In this document: positions 27,921 to 37,900 of the stretch, piece by piece | Layout: each line of letters opens with the position of its first letter | Numbering within the stretch: the first letter of the stretch is position 1 | Assembly: GCF_022829405.1 (NCBI RefSeq) | Contig: NZ_JAKSXW010000025.1 | Span: 1-61,779 of the forward strand | Length of the DNA: 61,779 nucleotides | From: Methylobacterium sp. J-076 | Lineage (GTDB): Bacteria; Pseudomonadota; Alphaproteobacteria; Rhizobiales; Beijerinckiaceae | Direction of reading: 5' to 3' | Notes under the pieces: generated by a model | What the model saw: only the letters and a program-made list of their open reading frames with translations | Told to the model about the DNA's origin: nothing | The model's database searches: none | Made by a program: the position numbers and the translations under genes

Positions 27921-29366
27921 TCAATGGACCGCCGGCCCGGCGGGGGCATCGCCGGGCACCTCGAGCACGGCGCGCAGCCCGCCGAGGGTCGCCTCCTCCA
28001 GGCCGAAGCGCCCGCGATACAGGGCGGCGAGGTCGGCGACGATCGACAGGCCGAGCCCCGAGCCCGGCTTCGATTCGTCGAGGCGGCGCCCGCGCCCCAG
28101 CACCGCCTGCCGGGCCTCGGGGGGCAGGCCGGGGCCGTCGTCCTCGATCGCCACGACGAGGTGGGGATAGCCGTCCCTGCCGATCACCTCGGCCCGGATC
28201 GCCACCCGGCCGTGCGCCCACTTCGAGGCGTTGTCGACGAGGTTGCCCACCATCTCCTCGAAGTCCTGCCGCTCGCCGCGGAAGCGCAGGCCCGGCGGGA
28301 CGTGGACCTCGTAGGCGATGTCCTTGTCGCGGTAGATCTTGCCGAAGGTGCGCACGAGGCCCGCCAGCGCCGGCTCGATCTCCGTGGAGGTGCCGAGGGT
28401 GCCGGCGAGCGCCGCCGCCCGCGCCCGGTCGAGGTGGTAATTCACCTGGTCGCGCATCACCGCCGCCTGCTCGCGGATCTTCTGGGTGAGGTCCTCCGGC
28501 GCGTCCGAACTGGCGACCTCGTTCACGATGATGGAGAGCGGCGTCTTCAGGGCGTGGGCGAGGTTCCCGACCTGCGTGCGCGCCCGCTCCAGGATCTCGC
28601 GGTTGGTCTCGATCAGCAGGTTCACCTCGCCGGTGAGCGGCGCGATGTCACGGGGATAAGTCCCGGTGATGCGGTCCGCCTCGCCCTGGCGGATGGCGCC
28701 CAGGGCCGCCCGCATCTTCTTCAGCGGCGCGAGGCCGAACCGGATCTGCAGCAGCGTGGTCAGGCCCAGGGAGGCCCCGAGCAGGGCGAAGGTCATGTAG
28801 AGGGCGTTGCGGAAGCGCTCGACGTCGTTGACGATCTCGTCCGCCGGGCCGGCGACGCGCACCGTGTAGCGGCCGTCCTCGCCGAGATCGACGTCGCGCT
28901 CCATGATGCGCAGGAGGCGTCCGTCCTGCCCGTTGCCGTAGCCCTGACGGATCTGCCCGACCCCGACCTTCCCGTCCGAATCGGTCGCCGGCGGCAGGGG
29001 CACCCCGACCAGGGAGCGCGAGGTGCGGATGTCCCGGGGCTTCGCATCGGGCTTGCCCACCTGCCAGTACCAGCCGGACAGGGGCAGATCGAAGCGGGGA
29101 TCGCCGAGGGAGAAGGTGCGGCTCTCCGGGTCGTTGGGGGTGACGAGGTCGGTGGCGAGGTTGTTGGTGAAGACGAGGAGCCGGCTGTCGAAGGACCGCT
29201 CGGTGTTCTCGCGGTAGAGGGTGGTGAGGATCCAGGCCGCGATCAGCAGGATCGCGCTGCTCGACAGGAAGGCCGACACGGCGAGCCGCACGGCGATGGA
29301 GCGCCGCCGCAGGGCCAGGAGGTCGAGGAGGCGGCGCATCGGCGTGTCGGACCCGGGATCGCTCAC
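27921..29366 (-). CDS. Sensor histidine kinase
   Basis: The protein is 481 aa. There are two membrane helices (about residues 27-48 and 186-207) with a periplasmic sensor between them, then a HAMP-like linker (RFGLAPLKKMRAALGAI). The phosphoacceptor His271 lies in NLAHALKTPLSIIVNE. The ATPase has an N box (NLVDNASKWA) and G boxes (DDGPGLPPEA; GSGLGLSIV). It matches PhoQ-like kinases. The GTG at 29366 overlaps the prpF-like stop by 4 bases (GTGA); an ATG at 29339 is an alternative. Its likely partner is the response regulator two genes upstream. The signal is unknown. Confidence 0.88.
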   Translation of the reverse strand: MSDPGSDTPMRRLLDLLALRRRSIAVRLAVSAFLSSSAILLIAAWILTTLYRENTERSFDSRLLVFTNNLATDLVTPNDPESRTFSLGDPRFDLPLSGWYWQVGKPDAKPRDIRTSRSLVGVPLPPATDSDGKVGVGQIRQGYGNGQDGRLLRIMERDVDLGEDGRYTVRVAGPADEIVNDVERFRNALYMTFALLGASLGLTTLLQIRFGLAPLKKMRAALGAIRQGEADRITGTYPRDIAPLTGEVNLLIETNREILERARTQVGNLAHALKTPLSIIVNEVASSDAPEDLTQKIREQAAVMRDQVNYHLDRARAAALAGTLGTSTEIEPALAGLVRTFGKIYRDKDIAYEVHVPPGLRFRGERQDFEEMVGNLVDNASKWAHGRVAIRAEVIGRDGYPHLVVAIEDDGPGLPPEARQAVLGRGRRLDESKPGSGLGLSIVADLAALYRGRFGLEEATLGGLRAVLEVPGDAPAGPAVH

Positions 29367-30520
29367 ACCGGAGCGGCGGCGTCGTAGAACACCTCTCCCC
29401 GCATCAGCAACCGCGCCGTGCGGAAGAACGAGCCCCGCTCGGCCCTCCAGGCGCCGCCCTCGCGGCCGACCACGGCATCGGCCGTGAGCACGCCGGAGGG
29501 CATGCCGACCCGCAGCGCCCCCTCCCCCGCCGGCCGGGCGACCTCGTGGACGAGGCTGCCCTCCAGCCGGGCGGCGACGGCGAGGCAGAGGGTCGCCGTC
29601 AGGGGCAGCGCCTGATGCGGAACGCCGTTGGAGATGACCCGCGCGCTCAGATCGATCCCGTCCGCCGGGACCGGCTCGCCGGAGAGCGTCGCGGCGTCGG
29701 CGGGCGGGGCGACGAGGGCGATGAACGGCACATGGGTGATCCCGGCCGCCTCGGTCTCGTCCCGGGCGATCCCCATGGCGACGGAGGCCGCGGCGCGGAT
29801 CCGGGCGAGGCGCCCGAGCAGCCCCGGCACGGCCTCGAGCGCGGCGGGAAGCTCGGTGCCGGCGAGCCCGAGGTCGGCGGCCCGCACGAAGACGCAGGCG
29901 TTGGCCGCGTCGACCATCGACACCGCGAACGCCCCGAGGCCCGGCACGTCGAGGGTCTCGCGGACCCGGCCCGTGGGCAGCAGCCGCCCGGTCGTGGCCC
30001 CGCCGGGATCGAGGAAGTCGAGGCGGACCGGCGCACCGGTCCCGGCCACGCCGGGAATCGCGAGGTCGCCCCGGTAGGCGGCCCGGCCGTCCGCGACGGC
30101 GAAGGCCGCCCGGATGAGCTTGCGGGTGTTGGTGTTGTGGATCCGCAGGGTGGCGGGGCCGTCGGCGAGGGAGACCATCCCCTCGTCCACGGCGAAGGGG
30201 CCGACCGCGGCGAGCATGTTCCCGCAATTGCCCGACAAGTCGATGCGGGCGTCCCGCACCGACACCTGCACGAAGGTGTAGTCGATGTCGGCGTCGGGCC
30301 GGGACGAGGGCTCGACCACGCAGATCTTCGAGACGGAGGACAGGCCCCCGCCCATCCCGTCGAGCTGGCGCCCGTGCGGATCGGGGCTGCCCATCAGGGA
30401 CAGGAAGGCGGGCGCCCAGTCGGCGAGCGGCCCCGGCAGGTCGGCGCGGCGCAGCATTAACGCCTTGCTGGTCCCGCCGCGCATGAAGGCGGCGGGCAGG
30501 CGGCCGGCCCGCCCGGTCAC
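29363..30520 (-). CDS. PrpF-family isomerase (2-methylaconitate cis-trans isomerase-like)
   Basis: The protein is 385 aa, with the diaminopimelate-epimerase-like double fold. PAAFMRGGTSKALM opens the protein, and the catalytic Cys region reads DLSGNCGNMLAAVG. PrpF isomerises methylaconitate in the 2-methylcitrate route for propionate; relatives act on other unsaturated tricarboxylates. No prpB/C/D genes lie nearby, so the substrate is open. Start: GTG at 30520, overlapping the response regulator stop by 4 bases (GTGA); an internal ATG in FMRGG would cut the fold. It sits between a response regulator and its histidine kinase, which is odd. Confidence 0.82.
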   Translation of the reverse strand: MTGRAGRLPAAFMRGGTSKALMLRRADLPGPLADWAPAFLSLMGSPDPHGRQLDGMGGGLSSVSKICVVEPSSRPDADIDYTFVQVSVRDARIDLSGNCGNMLAAVGPFAVDEGMVSLADGPATLRIHNTNTRKLIRAAFAVADGRAAYRGDLAIPGVAGTGAPVRLDFLDPGGATTGRLLPTGRVRETLDVPGLGAFAVSMVDAANACVFVRAADLGLAGTELPAALEAVPGLLGRLARIRAAASVAMGIARDETEAAGITHVPFIALVAPPADAATLSGEPVPADGIDLSARVISNGVPHQALPLTATLCLAVAARLEGSLVHEVARPAGEGALRVGMPSGVLTADAVVGREGGAWRAERGSFFRTARLLMRGEVFYDAAAPV

Positions 30521-31194
30521 ACCCGGGCCGCCGGCTGGTTGGGGTCCACGAGGTAGCCCAGCCCGCGCACGGTCTGGATCAGGTCGACGGCGAGCTTCTT
30601 GCGCAGCCGGCCGACGAACACCTCGATGGTGTTCGAGTCGCGGTCGAAGTCCTGGTCGTAGAGATGCTCGGTCAATTCGGCGCGGGAGACGACCCGGCCG
30701 GTGTGGTGCATCAAGTAGGAGAGCAGCCGGTATTCGTGGCTCGTCAGCTTCACCTGGGCGCCGTCCACGAAGACCTTGCCCGAGCGGGTGTCGAGGGTGA
30801 CGGGGCCGCAGGTGATCTGGCTGGAGGCGTGGCCGGCGGCGCGGCGCAGGAGGGCGCGCACCCGGGCCATCAGCTCCTCCATGTGGAAGGGCTTGGTGAC
30901 GTAGTCGTCCGCGCCCGCATCGAACCCGTCCACCTTGTCCGACCAGCGGTCGCGGGCGGTGAGGATGATGACGGGGGTCTTCACCCCGGCCCGGCGCCAC
31001 TTCTGCAGGACGGTGACGCCGTCCGCCTTGGGCAGGCCCATGTCGAGGATGATGGCGTCGTAGGGCTCGCTCTCGCCGAGATAGCCGCCCTCCTCGCCGT
31101 CATAGGCCTTGTCGGCGACATAGCCGGCCTCTTCCAGGGCGGCGACGACCTGCCGGTTGATGTCCCGGTCATCCTCGACGACGAGCAGTCGCAC
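30517..31194 (-). CDS. OmpR/PhoP-family response regulator
   Basis: The protein is 225 aa. The receiver domain has the acidic pair near Glu7-Asp9, phosphoacceptor Asp51 (ILDMGLP), the T of ILTARDR and Lys of TKPFHMEEL. The C-terminal winged helix ends IQTVRGLGYLVDP. The start is GTG at 31194. It heads a unit with the PrpF-like gene and the histidine kinase, all joined by GTGA overlaps. It probably works with that kinase. Confidence 0.9.
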   Translation of the reverse strand: MRLLVVEDDRDINRQVVAALEEAGYVADKAYDGEEGGYLGESEPYDAIILDMGLPKADGVTVLQKWRRAGVKTPVIILTARDRWSDKVDGFDAGADDYVTKPFHMEELMARVRALLRRAAGHASSQITCGPVTLDTRSGKVFVDGAQVKLTSHEYRLLSYLMHHTGRVVSRAELTEHLYDQDFDRDSNTIEVFVGRLRKKLAVDLIQTVRGLGYLVDPNQPAARV

Positions 31195-31226
31195 GTCTCA
31201 CTCCATTCCGGCCGGGCCGCGCCCCG

Positions 31227-31598
31227 TCAGTACTGACCTGCGATCTTGCCGGTCCGCGCATCCACGATGACGTGCACGAAGTGCCCGTCCCGGCGCAAGG
31301 CCGTCAGCATGTAGACGAGGCCGTCCGCGTGACGGCACAGGCTGGCCCGCTGGATCTCGGCCCGGGGGATGACCGTGCGCGCGGCGCGGATGGCGGCGAT
31401 CGGCTCGATCACCCGGCGCTCGCCGACCTCCTCGCGCATGTCCGCGGGGGACAGGCAGGACTCGACCCGCGGGGCCGTGGTCAGGGCGGCCTGCGCCGCC
31501 TGCGTCGCGGGCGCATCCTCGGCCATGGAGCCGATCCCGCCTGCAGCGAAGGCTGCGGCCGTCAGGCAGATGGCGACGAGGGCGATGGCGTGGCGCAT
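31227..31598 (-). CDS. PepSY-like secreted protein
   Basis: The protein is 123 aa, with a signal peptide (ALVAICLTAAAFAAGG). The second half has the PepSY pattern: a helix before IPRAEIQRASLCRHADGLVYMLTALRRDGHFVHVIVDARTGKI. PepSY proteins are periplasmic and often sit next to two-component systems as modulators. Here it lies 32 bases upstream of the response regulator on the same strand. The ATG at 31598 gives a clean signal peptide; longer in-frame starts give a non-coding-like N-terminus. Confidence 0.75.
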   Translation of the reverse strand: MRHAIALVAICLTAAAFAAGGIGSMAEDAPATQAAQAALTTAPRVESCLSPADMREEVGERRVIEPIAAIRAARTVIPRAEIQRASLCRHADGLVYMLTALRRDGHFVHVIVDARTGKIAGQY

Positions 31599-31686
31599 TG
31601 GGCCGAGCTTTGGTCCCCAGGCACTGAATGTGCCCTGAATAGGGGGGCGTGCGCATCCGGCGCGCCGGGGCTGCGCCGGTTCGGGA

Positions 31687-31947
31687 TCAGTCCGCAGGGG
31701 GGAAGCGGCAAAACTTCTCATAGATCAAACGCCGGTTGCAGCCCTCTACGGGCGAGCCCGCCGGGGGTTCCATCGCGCCTGGGGACAGCGCGCCCGGCCG
31801 CGGGGCCGCCGCCACGGATCCGGGGGCGAGGTCGGGCCAGCGCCCGGCGCCGACGCGGGCGCCGAGGTGGAGGCAGGCCGCCAGGACGAAGGGCGCCGCC
31901 AGGGAGAGCCAGAGGCGGGTGAGGGTGCGGTCGAGCGTGGCGGTCAT
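31687..31947 (-). CDS. Small Pro-rich membrane or lipoprotein, 86 aa
   Basis: No family recognised. The N-terminal hydrophobic stretch ends FVLAACLHLG, a lipobox-like LAAC with Cys25; a Pro/Gly/Ala-rich middle and a Cys-containing end (EGCNRRLIYEKFCRFPP) follow. The ATG at 31947 overlaps the stop of the preceding gene by 4 bases (ATGA). As the last gene of a block starting with an endolysin, a small outer-membrane spanin-like role is possible but speculative. Confidence 0.55.
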   Translation of the reverse strand: MTATLDRTLTRLWLSLAAPFVLAACLHLGARVGAGRWPDLAPGSVAAAPRPGALSPGAMEPPAGSPVEGCNRRLIYEKFCRFPPAD

Positions 31948-32276
31948 CGGCCTTCTCCTGCGATGAGGGCCCAGAGGTGGCGGAGGAGCGGAAGCCGGTC
32001 CGCCACCCAGGCGGCCTGATCCGCGAACCAATGGGCCACCGCCGCCGCGCCGACGAAGGCCACGACGACGGCGTGCTTCAGGCGGCGCAGGGCATCGCGC
32101 AGCACCCGCCGCTCGATGCGCTCGTCCACCAGTTCGTCGAGCATCGCCAGCCGCCCCTCGGTCTGGCGGGCGAACCACGCATGCCAGTGGGGCGGGAGGC
32201 GGATGGGGCGGGGCCACCCCCCGGGGGAGGCAGCCCCGTCCGGGGAGCCGGGGGGCGGATCGGTCTCGGCTGTCAT
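31944..32276 (-). CDS. Hypothetical protein of the GTA lysis block, 110 aa
   Basis: No family recognised. After a Pro/Gly-rich N-terminus comes a charged helical part (RLAMLDELVDERIERRVLRDALRRL), then one hydrophobic helix (AVVVAFVGAAAVAHWF) and a short amphipathic end. The layout suits a small inner-membrane protein. It lies between the signal-peptide protein and the small lipoprotein-like gene. Confidence 0.55.
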   Translation of the reverse strand: MTAETDPPPGSPDGAASPGGWPRPIRLPPHWHAWFARQTEGRLAMLDELVDERIERRVLRDALRRLKHAVVVAFVGAAAVAHWFADQAAWVADRLPLLRHLWALIAGEGR

Positions 32277-32313
32277 CGCCCCTCCCCCGCCCCCCCGGCA
32301 GTCCCCGTCGCCG

Positions 32314-32820
32314 TCACGCCCGGCGGGGCGGATCGGCCCGCAGCAGGCGCAAGGCCGGCGCGAGGACCGTCTCGGCGCTGCCCTCGGCGTCGAGGGGCAG
32401 CGCCCGGAAGATCCGGGTCGCGACGCCCTCGGGCCCGCCCGCCCGGCGTACCACCGCCGCCGGGGCGTTGGCGAGGACGTGCCGGGTGCCGGCCGCGACG
32501 ACGGCCGGGCCGACCGCGACGCCGACGGTGCGGCCCCGCACGGCCCCGGCCACGGCGTTCTGGCCGTAATCCGCGCCGGCGCGGATCGCCGCCTCGATCC
32601 GCTCGCGGGTCAGGACCGCGCCGGCCCAGGGGGCGACGCGGGCGACCCCCGCCGTGACGGCCGCGGCGGCGAGGGGGACGAGGACCGCCGAGGCGCCGGA
32701 GAGGGCGGTGGTGAGCCACTCGCCCCAGGGGATGCCGATGGTCTCCGCCGTCCCCGCGGCCAGGGCGGCCGAAGGGGCGGCGAGGCAGAAAGCGGCCAGG
32801 GTGAACGTGCGACGGGTCAT
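32314..32820 (-). CDS. Signal-peptide protein of the GTA lysis block, 168 aa
   Basis: No firm family. A cleavable signal (TLAAFCLAAPSAALA) is followed by a second hydrophobic Ala/Val-rich segment (ALSGASAVLVPLAAAAVTAGVARV) and a soluble Ala-rich part with IEAAIRAGADYGQNAVAGAVRG. It starts with ATG overlapping the lysozyme stop by 4 bases (ATGA). A holin-like or accessory function is plausible from position only. Confidence 0.6.
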   Translation of the reverse strand: MTRRTFTLAAFCLAAPSAALAAGTAETIGIPWGEWLTTALSGASAVLVPLAAAAVTAGVARVAPWAGAVLTRERIEAAIRAGADYGQNAVAGAVRGRTVGVAVGPAVVAAGTRHVLANAPAAVVRRAGGPEGVATRIFRALPLDAEGSAETVLAPALRLLRADPPRRA

Positions 32821-33347
32821 CGTTGCCTCCTTGCGGGCTGGGAAAGGTCGGGGGCGGCGGCGCGGAGGGCCCGGAGGGCGCGCCGGGCCCAGGCTTGCCG
32901 GCTCGGCAGGGCCGGGATGCCGGGCCGCTCGAAGAGCCGGCAGAAGGTCTCGGTCGCCTGTTCGAGCGTCGTGGCGCGCTTCAGGGCCTCCAGGGCGGCG
33001 GCCTCGGCGGTGCGCAGTTCGCGCACGAGGTAGCCCGCGTTGGCGGCCTCGGAGGCCGGATCGAGCCCCTGTGCGCGGCACCATTCCTCCATCGCGACCC
33101 GCCGCCGGCCGGTCCATTGGGCGATGCCCCAGCCCCCGCGGGAGCCGGGCACGGCCGGGGCGATCTCCTGCAGGTGGCGGAAGCCGCCGGTCTCGTGGCC
33201 GAGGTTGCCGAGGAGCCCCGCCGCCTGGAAATCCGTGAGCGCGAGGTCGCGCATCAGCGCCGGCCCGAGGCGGGCGCATCGCCCCTCGAACACGCCGCCG
33301 GGCCCGGGCGGCCGGACGGGCGCACGGGGAGAGGGGGGCTGCGCCAT
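32817..33347 (-). CDS. Phage-type lysozyme / tail lysozyme (endolysin)
   Basis: The protein is 176 aa. LLGNLGHETGGF with Glu52 as the candidate catalytic acid, followed by GGWGIAQWTGRRR, is the signature of the phage tail lysozyme family (Phage_lysozyme2). It would cut peptidoglycan during GTA release or tail penetration. No signal peptide. It lies downstream of the DUF2793 gene and leads a block of overlapping small genes, so it is probably the endolysin of the GTA. Confidence 0.75.
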   Translation of the reverse strand: MAQPPSPRAPVRPPGPGGVFEGRCARLGPALMRDLALTDFQAAGLLGNLGHETGGFRHLQEIAPAVPGSRGGWGIAQWTGRRRVAMEEWCRAQGLDPASEAANAGYLVRELRTAEAAALEALKRATTLEQATETFCRLFERPGIPALPSRQAWARRALRALRAAAPDLSQPARRQR

Positions 33348-33417
33348 GGCACGCTCCTTGGGTCGCTCGGGGAAGGACGGGATCGGTGTGGCGCGGGCCG
33401 CCGGGGGCCCGGGAAAT

Positions 33418-34923
33418 TCAGGCCGCTTCGGAGATCAGGCAGATCTGCAGGGCGGCGGAGATGAGGGAGGTCGTCGGGTCGGTGAAGCTGAACATCCGAA
33501 GCCTATCGCCGGCATTCTGGTAGGTGAGGCGGCTGTAGGGATAGGTCGACCGGGCGGCCTTGCCGGTGCTGGAGAAGTGCCACAGGAACCACGGCCCATC
33601 CTCCTCGCTGGTGTGCACGCCGAGGCCGTATTGCGTGATGTCCGCCAGGGAGTTCTCGATCCGCGCATTGGCGGCGATCTGGTACAGGCCGCTGCGGGGG
33701 CAGGTGTACCAGCTGTTCGTGCTGTCCCAGTTGCCGCCGACGTCGCTCTTGACGTCCTGCAGGACCAGCCGCTTGAACCACGAGTCGATCAGCTGCTTGC
33801 TGTTCGTCATGGCGATGTCGGTGAAGGTGCTGCGGTTCGCCAGCGGAACCCGGCTCACCACCGTCCAGCGGGTCGCTCCGTTGCCCTGGAGCGACAGGTA
33901 GCCGTAGGGCGTGCTAAGCGCCACGGCGGACAGGCCGTTGATCGCGTCGCCCTGCGCGCATCGCACGACGATGGACCGGGCGGGGGCGCAGCTGCCGGTC
34001 TCGTCCACCACGGTCAGGGTCGCGCCGGGGGGATAGGCCGAGGCCTGCGGCAGGGTCAGGGTGAGGGACGCGGTGAGGGCGGTCACCGCCACCGTCCGGT
34101 CCGCCGCCAGGATGGCGTAGCTCGCGTCCGACACCTGCGTCCGGGCCGCGCCGCCGCCCGATCCCCCGCCCGAGGCCGTGACGGCCCGGTCGACATAGGC
34201 CGTGGTGGCGAGCCGGGTGGAATTGTCGGCGGCGCGGGGCGTCGGCGCGGTCGGGCTCGCCTCGAAGGCGACGATGCCCGTCGCCGCCGCGGCGGTGAGG
34301 GCCGTGACGAAGCCGGAACCGTCGGGCGAGGTCTTGAGGACGAAGTCGTCGGAGCCGAGGGTCCCGAACAGGGCGCGGCTCGACCAGCCGGTCTGGAAGA
34401 CGAAGCCGGCATCCCTGGCCGCCGCCTTCTTGTTCAGGGTGATGCGCATGTCGCCCGTGCCGGGGGTGACGTCGTCCCAGGCGAAGAGCGCCGCGTCGGA
34501 TTTCACCGCCAGGCGGGTCGTGGTGTCCGGCTGCGTGTGGACACCGAGGATGTCGACGGTCCCGGCGATGGCCGTGGCCGCACTCATGGGCATCCAGCTC
34601 CGCCCGTCGAAGACGTAGATGAGCTTCTCGTCGGCGACGTAGGCGAACCAGCCGAGGGCCGGCACGGTGCCGACCCAGACGCCGTCCGTGAAGCGCGCCA
34701 CCTGCCCCGACAGGCCCGCCCAGGCCCCCGTGGGCGTCGCGGCGGCGACGAGGTAGCGGTCGCCCTCGGCGGGGCTGGCGGGCGGGGCCGTCAGGTCCTT
34801 GTCGAGGCAGGCGAGCTGCACGAGCGTGTCGAGCAGGGCCAGGGCCTCGTTATGGGTGACGTGCTTCTGGGCCTGCCCCGCTGCGATGAGCGGCAGGCCG
34901 AGATGGGGCGTGACGTCGGACAT
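33418..34923 (-). CDS. DUF2793 domain GTA/phage protein
   Basis: The protein is 501 aa. The N-terminal 90 residues are a clear DUF2793 domain (TPHLGLPLIAAGQAQKHVTHNEALALLD), found near the tail-tip genes of GTAs and lambdoid-like prophages. A beta-rich middle (TRLATTAYVDRAV, often in tail fibres) follows. The C-terminal part (LQDVKSDVGGNWDSTNSWYTCPRSG) resembles C1q/TNF-like phage adhesin ends. It may serve as a tail fibre or receptor-binding protein. It starts 16 bases after the tip-protein stop. Confidence 0.75.
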   Translation of the reverse strand: MSDVTPHLGLPLIAAGQAQKHVTHNEALALLDTLVQLACLDKDLTAPPASPAEGDRYLVAAATPTGAWAGLSGQVARFTDGVWVGTVPALGWFAYVADEKLIYVFDGRSWMPMSAATAIAGTVDILGVHTQPDTTTRLAVKSDAALFAWDDVTPGTGDMRITLNKKAAARDAGFVFQTGWSSRALFGTLGSDDFVLKTSPDGSGFVTALTAAAATGIVAFEASPTAPTPRAADNSTRLATTAYVDRAVTASGGGSGGGAARTQVSDASYAILAADRTVAVTALTASLTLTLPQASAYPPGATLTVVDETGSCAPARSIVVRCAQGDAINGLSAVALSTPYGYLSLQGNGATRWTVVSRVPLANRSTFTDIAMTNSKQLIDSWFKRLVLQDVKSDVGGNWDSTNSWYTCPRSGLYQIAANARIENSLADITQYGLGVHTSEEDGPWFLWHFSSTGKAARSTYPYSRLTYQNAGDRLRMFSFTDPTTSLISAALQICLISEAA

Positions 34924-34939
34924 GGATCGTCTTCCGTGT

Positions 34940-37900
34940 TCAGGCGCTGCGGACGGGGATGCGGGCGCGGGTGGCCGGGCCGAGGCCCGCGGAGGCGCCG
35001 AACTGGGCGACCGCCACGTCGAGGGCCGCCTGCGGGCCGCCGAAATCCGCCACCTCGGTCGCGGCGGGGTAGAGGAGCGCGGGGCCGGAGGCGGTCAGGG
35101 ACCGGATGGCGCCGCCGTTCGAGAACAGCGTGACCGCGTAGCTTTCGGACGCCTCGTCGAGGGGGATCTCCACCGGCTCCCAGGCATCGCCGGAGCGCCG
35201 GGCGCGGCGGATCCAGGACAGGGCGACGCCGCCGCTCACCCGCCGCGCCCTCAGGTGGACCGGCCGCAGGGGCAGGAGGGCCGACAGGCCCGCGGTCGCG
35301 CTCAAGGGGGCCATGGCCGGGTCCCCGGGGTCGAGACCGGCCGCGCCGATCCGGTAGCGGAAGGCCCGGCCCGCCTCGTCGAGGCGCTCGATGAGAGGCA
35401 CCACCGCCCCGTCGTCGAGCCGCACGATCAGGCTGCCGGCCGGTGCCCCCCGGCCCGCCGCCGCCTCGCTCCCGGCGAGGCCGCGCAGGAGGCCCGAGAG
35501 CCGGACCGTGTCGGCGCCGGTCGCCACCGCCCCGGCCGCCGAGAGGATCTCGACCGTCCCGTCCGGCGCCACCACGGCGAAGCTGTTGCCGCCTGCGAGC
35601 ATCGCCGCGAGCGGCACCGAGGCGAGCGCCCCCGCCCGCCGGAGCATCACGTCGAGGCGCGCGCCCCTGTCGAGCCGCCACAGGGGGCCCGGCGGCAGGG
35701 GCGCGAGGGTGCGGCCGAGGCAGGCGGGGAAGTCGACGCTGCCGTGGACGGCGAAGGAGCCCCCCGCCTCGGCCCGCCAGACCGTGGCGGTCCCCGGCCA
35801 GGGCTCGGCCGCCACGGCGAGGTATTGCAGCACGGCCGGCGCCCCCCGGTCGAGGGGCAGGTCGAGGGCGAGGGCGAAGGGAGCCCCCGCGGCGGGCGCC
35901 GCGGAGGGGACCGGCGCGGACCGGCCGCGCCCGATGGCCCGCGCGGGTCCGGTCCGTACCGGCACGCGGCTCGCCTCGATCCGCCGGCCGGTGGGCGCGT
36001 CGTCGATGCGGTCGACCCGCAGGAGGGCACTCGCCTCCGGCGCGTCGGCGGCGAGCGTCACGAGGTCGCCGGGCTCCACCTCCCGCCTCCGGGGGCTGAG
36101 GGTGAAGACCGCGCTGTCGCGGGCGGCGATGAGCCGGTCGAGCAGATCCTCGGCGAGGCCGTCGCCCACCTCCCGGCGGGTGACGATGGCGGTGTCGATC
36201 CGGGTCTCCCCGCGCCGGCCGCCAGCCGGGCGGGTGGCCGCGGCGGCGGCCCTGCGGTAGTCGGGGCTCTCGGCATCGGTGACGCCCAGGGCGACGGAGC
36301 GGGGCAGCGCGCTCTCCTCCGCCCGCACCCGCCGCAGGGTCGGCCCGTCCTCCGAGACCCGGACGAGCTCCGACGGCGCCAGGACGAGGGGCGCGTCCCG
36401 GCGGGGCCCCCGCAGCCGCAGGATGCCGCCCGTCGCCCCGACATCGAGGCCGTAGACCTGCGCCAGGGGCTCCAGGGCGCCCCGCGCCGTGAGCGGGCGG
36501 TCGATCACGTAGCCGTCGAGGAAGGCGGCGGCCTCCACCGCCAGGGGCGCGTCGAAGCCGAACTCCGCGAGGATGCGCGCCACCAGCAGGTCGAGGTCGC
36601 AGCCCTCGATCCGGCCGGTGATCCAGTGCCCGAGCTGCCATTGCCGCGCGTCGGCCCAGGTGGACGTCATGTCCGAGAAGACCGGGAACGGCCGCGCGTC
36701 CCAGCACCAGACGAAGATCGACCCGGGATCGACCATCCTCCCGCCATAGACCGGCGAGACCGGGTTGTCGGCCGGCGCGAAGCCCGGCGCGGCGGGGTCG
36801 AAGCGGGCGAGCACCGCCTCCAGCCCGCGGAGCTGGATCAGGTCGTCCCGCACGCCGCGGGAGTCCGGGGGAAGCGCGTCCTCGGAGGATTTCGGATCGG
36901 GGAAGACGTTGGGCCCGTTCGTGCCCTTGTCCACGGCGGGCACGCCGGTCTCGGTGAGCCAGATCGGCTTGCCCATGGGCACCCAGGCGGTGGCGCGGGT
37001 CTCGACGCCGCCGTCGCGCTCGACGTGCCGGTTCGACCACCACGCGACGAGGTCCTTGGGCCGATAGAGCCAGGGCTTGCCGTAGGCGCCGTCGGTGATC
37101 GGCGTGCGGACCTGGGCGGCGCGGGCCTGCCCGTCGGCGTAGGCCCAGTCGAACGCCTCGCCGGAGGCCCCGCCCGCCTTCAGGTAGGCGCGGTCGTGGA
37201 TCGAGCCCGCCAGCGCGAGGTCGGCGTGGGCGGACGCATCGCGCCAGTCGGTGAAGGGCGGGTACCAGTCGATGCCGACGGCGGCGATGTTCGGGTCGGC
37301 GAACAGGTCGTCGAGGGGGAAGCGGATCGTCGCCCCGCCGTCGCGGACATGGGCGCCGTACTCGGTCCAGTCGGCCGCGTAGACGAGGGGCACGCCCGGC
37401 CCGAGCCTCCGGCGCACCTCGGCGGCCAGCGCGCGCAGGGCGGCCACCGCCGGGTAGCCCGAGCCCCCCCGCACCCGGGTGAGCCCGATCAGCTCGCTGC
37501 CGACCAGGAAGCCCGCGATCCGCACCCCCGCCCCGGCCCAGGCGGCGGCGAGGTCGGCATAGTGCAGCACGAGGCTCCGGTAGCCCCCGGCGAAGAAGGC
37601 CTCGACCTGCGCATCGGCCTCGGCCGTGCCGTCCGGGCTGCCGGGCAGGCCGGGGGCGGGATCGCAGGTGATCCGCCCGCGCCAGGGATAGGGCGGCTGC
37701 GTCGCCCCCGGCCGGCGGGGATCGGGCAGGAGGGTGCCGGGCGGCACGTCCATCATCACGAACGGGTAGACCACGACCTCCAGCCCCCGCCCGGCCAGTT
37801 CGGCCACGAGCCGCCCGAGCCCGGCATCGGAGGGCGTGCCGCCATAGGCCGGGGTGGTGCCGTCGGGCAGGAGGGAGACGGTGCCCGCGCTCGCACGGGT

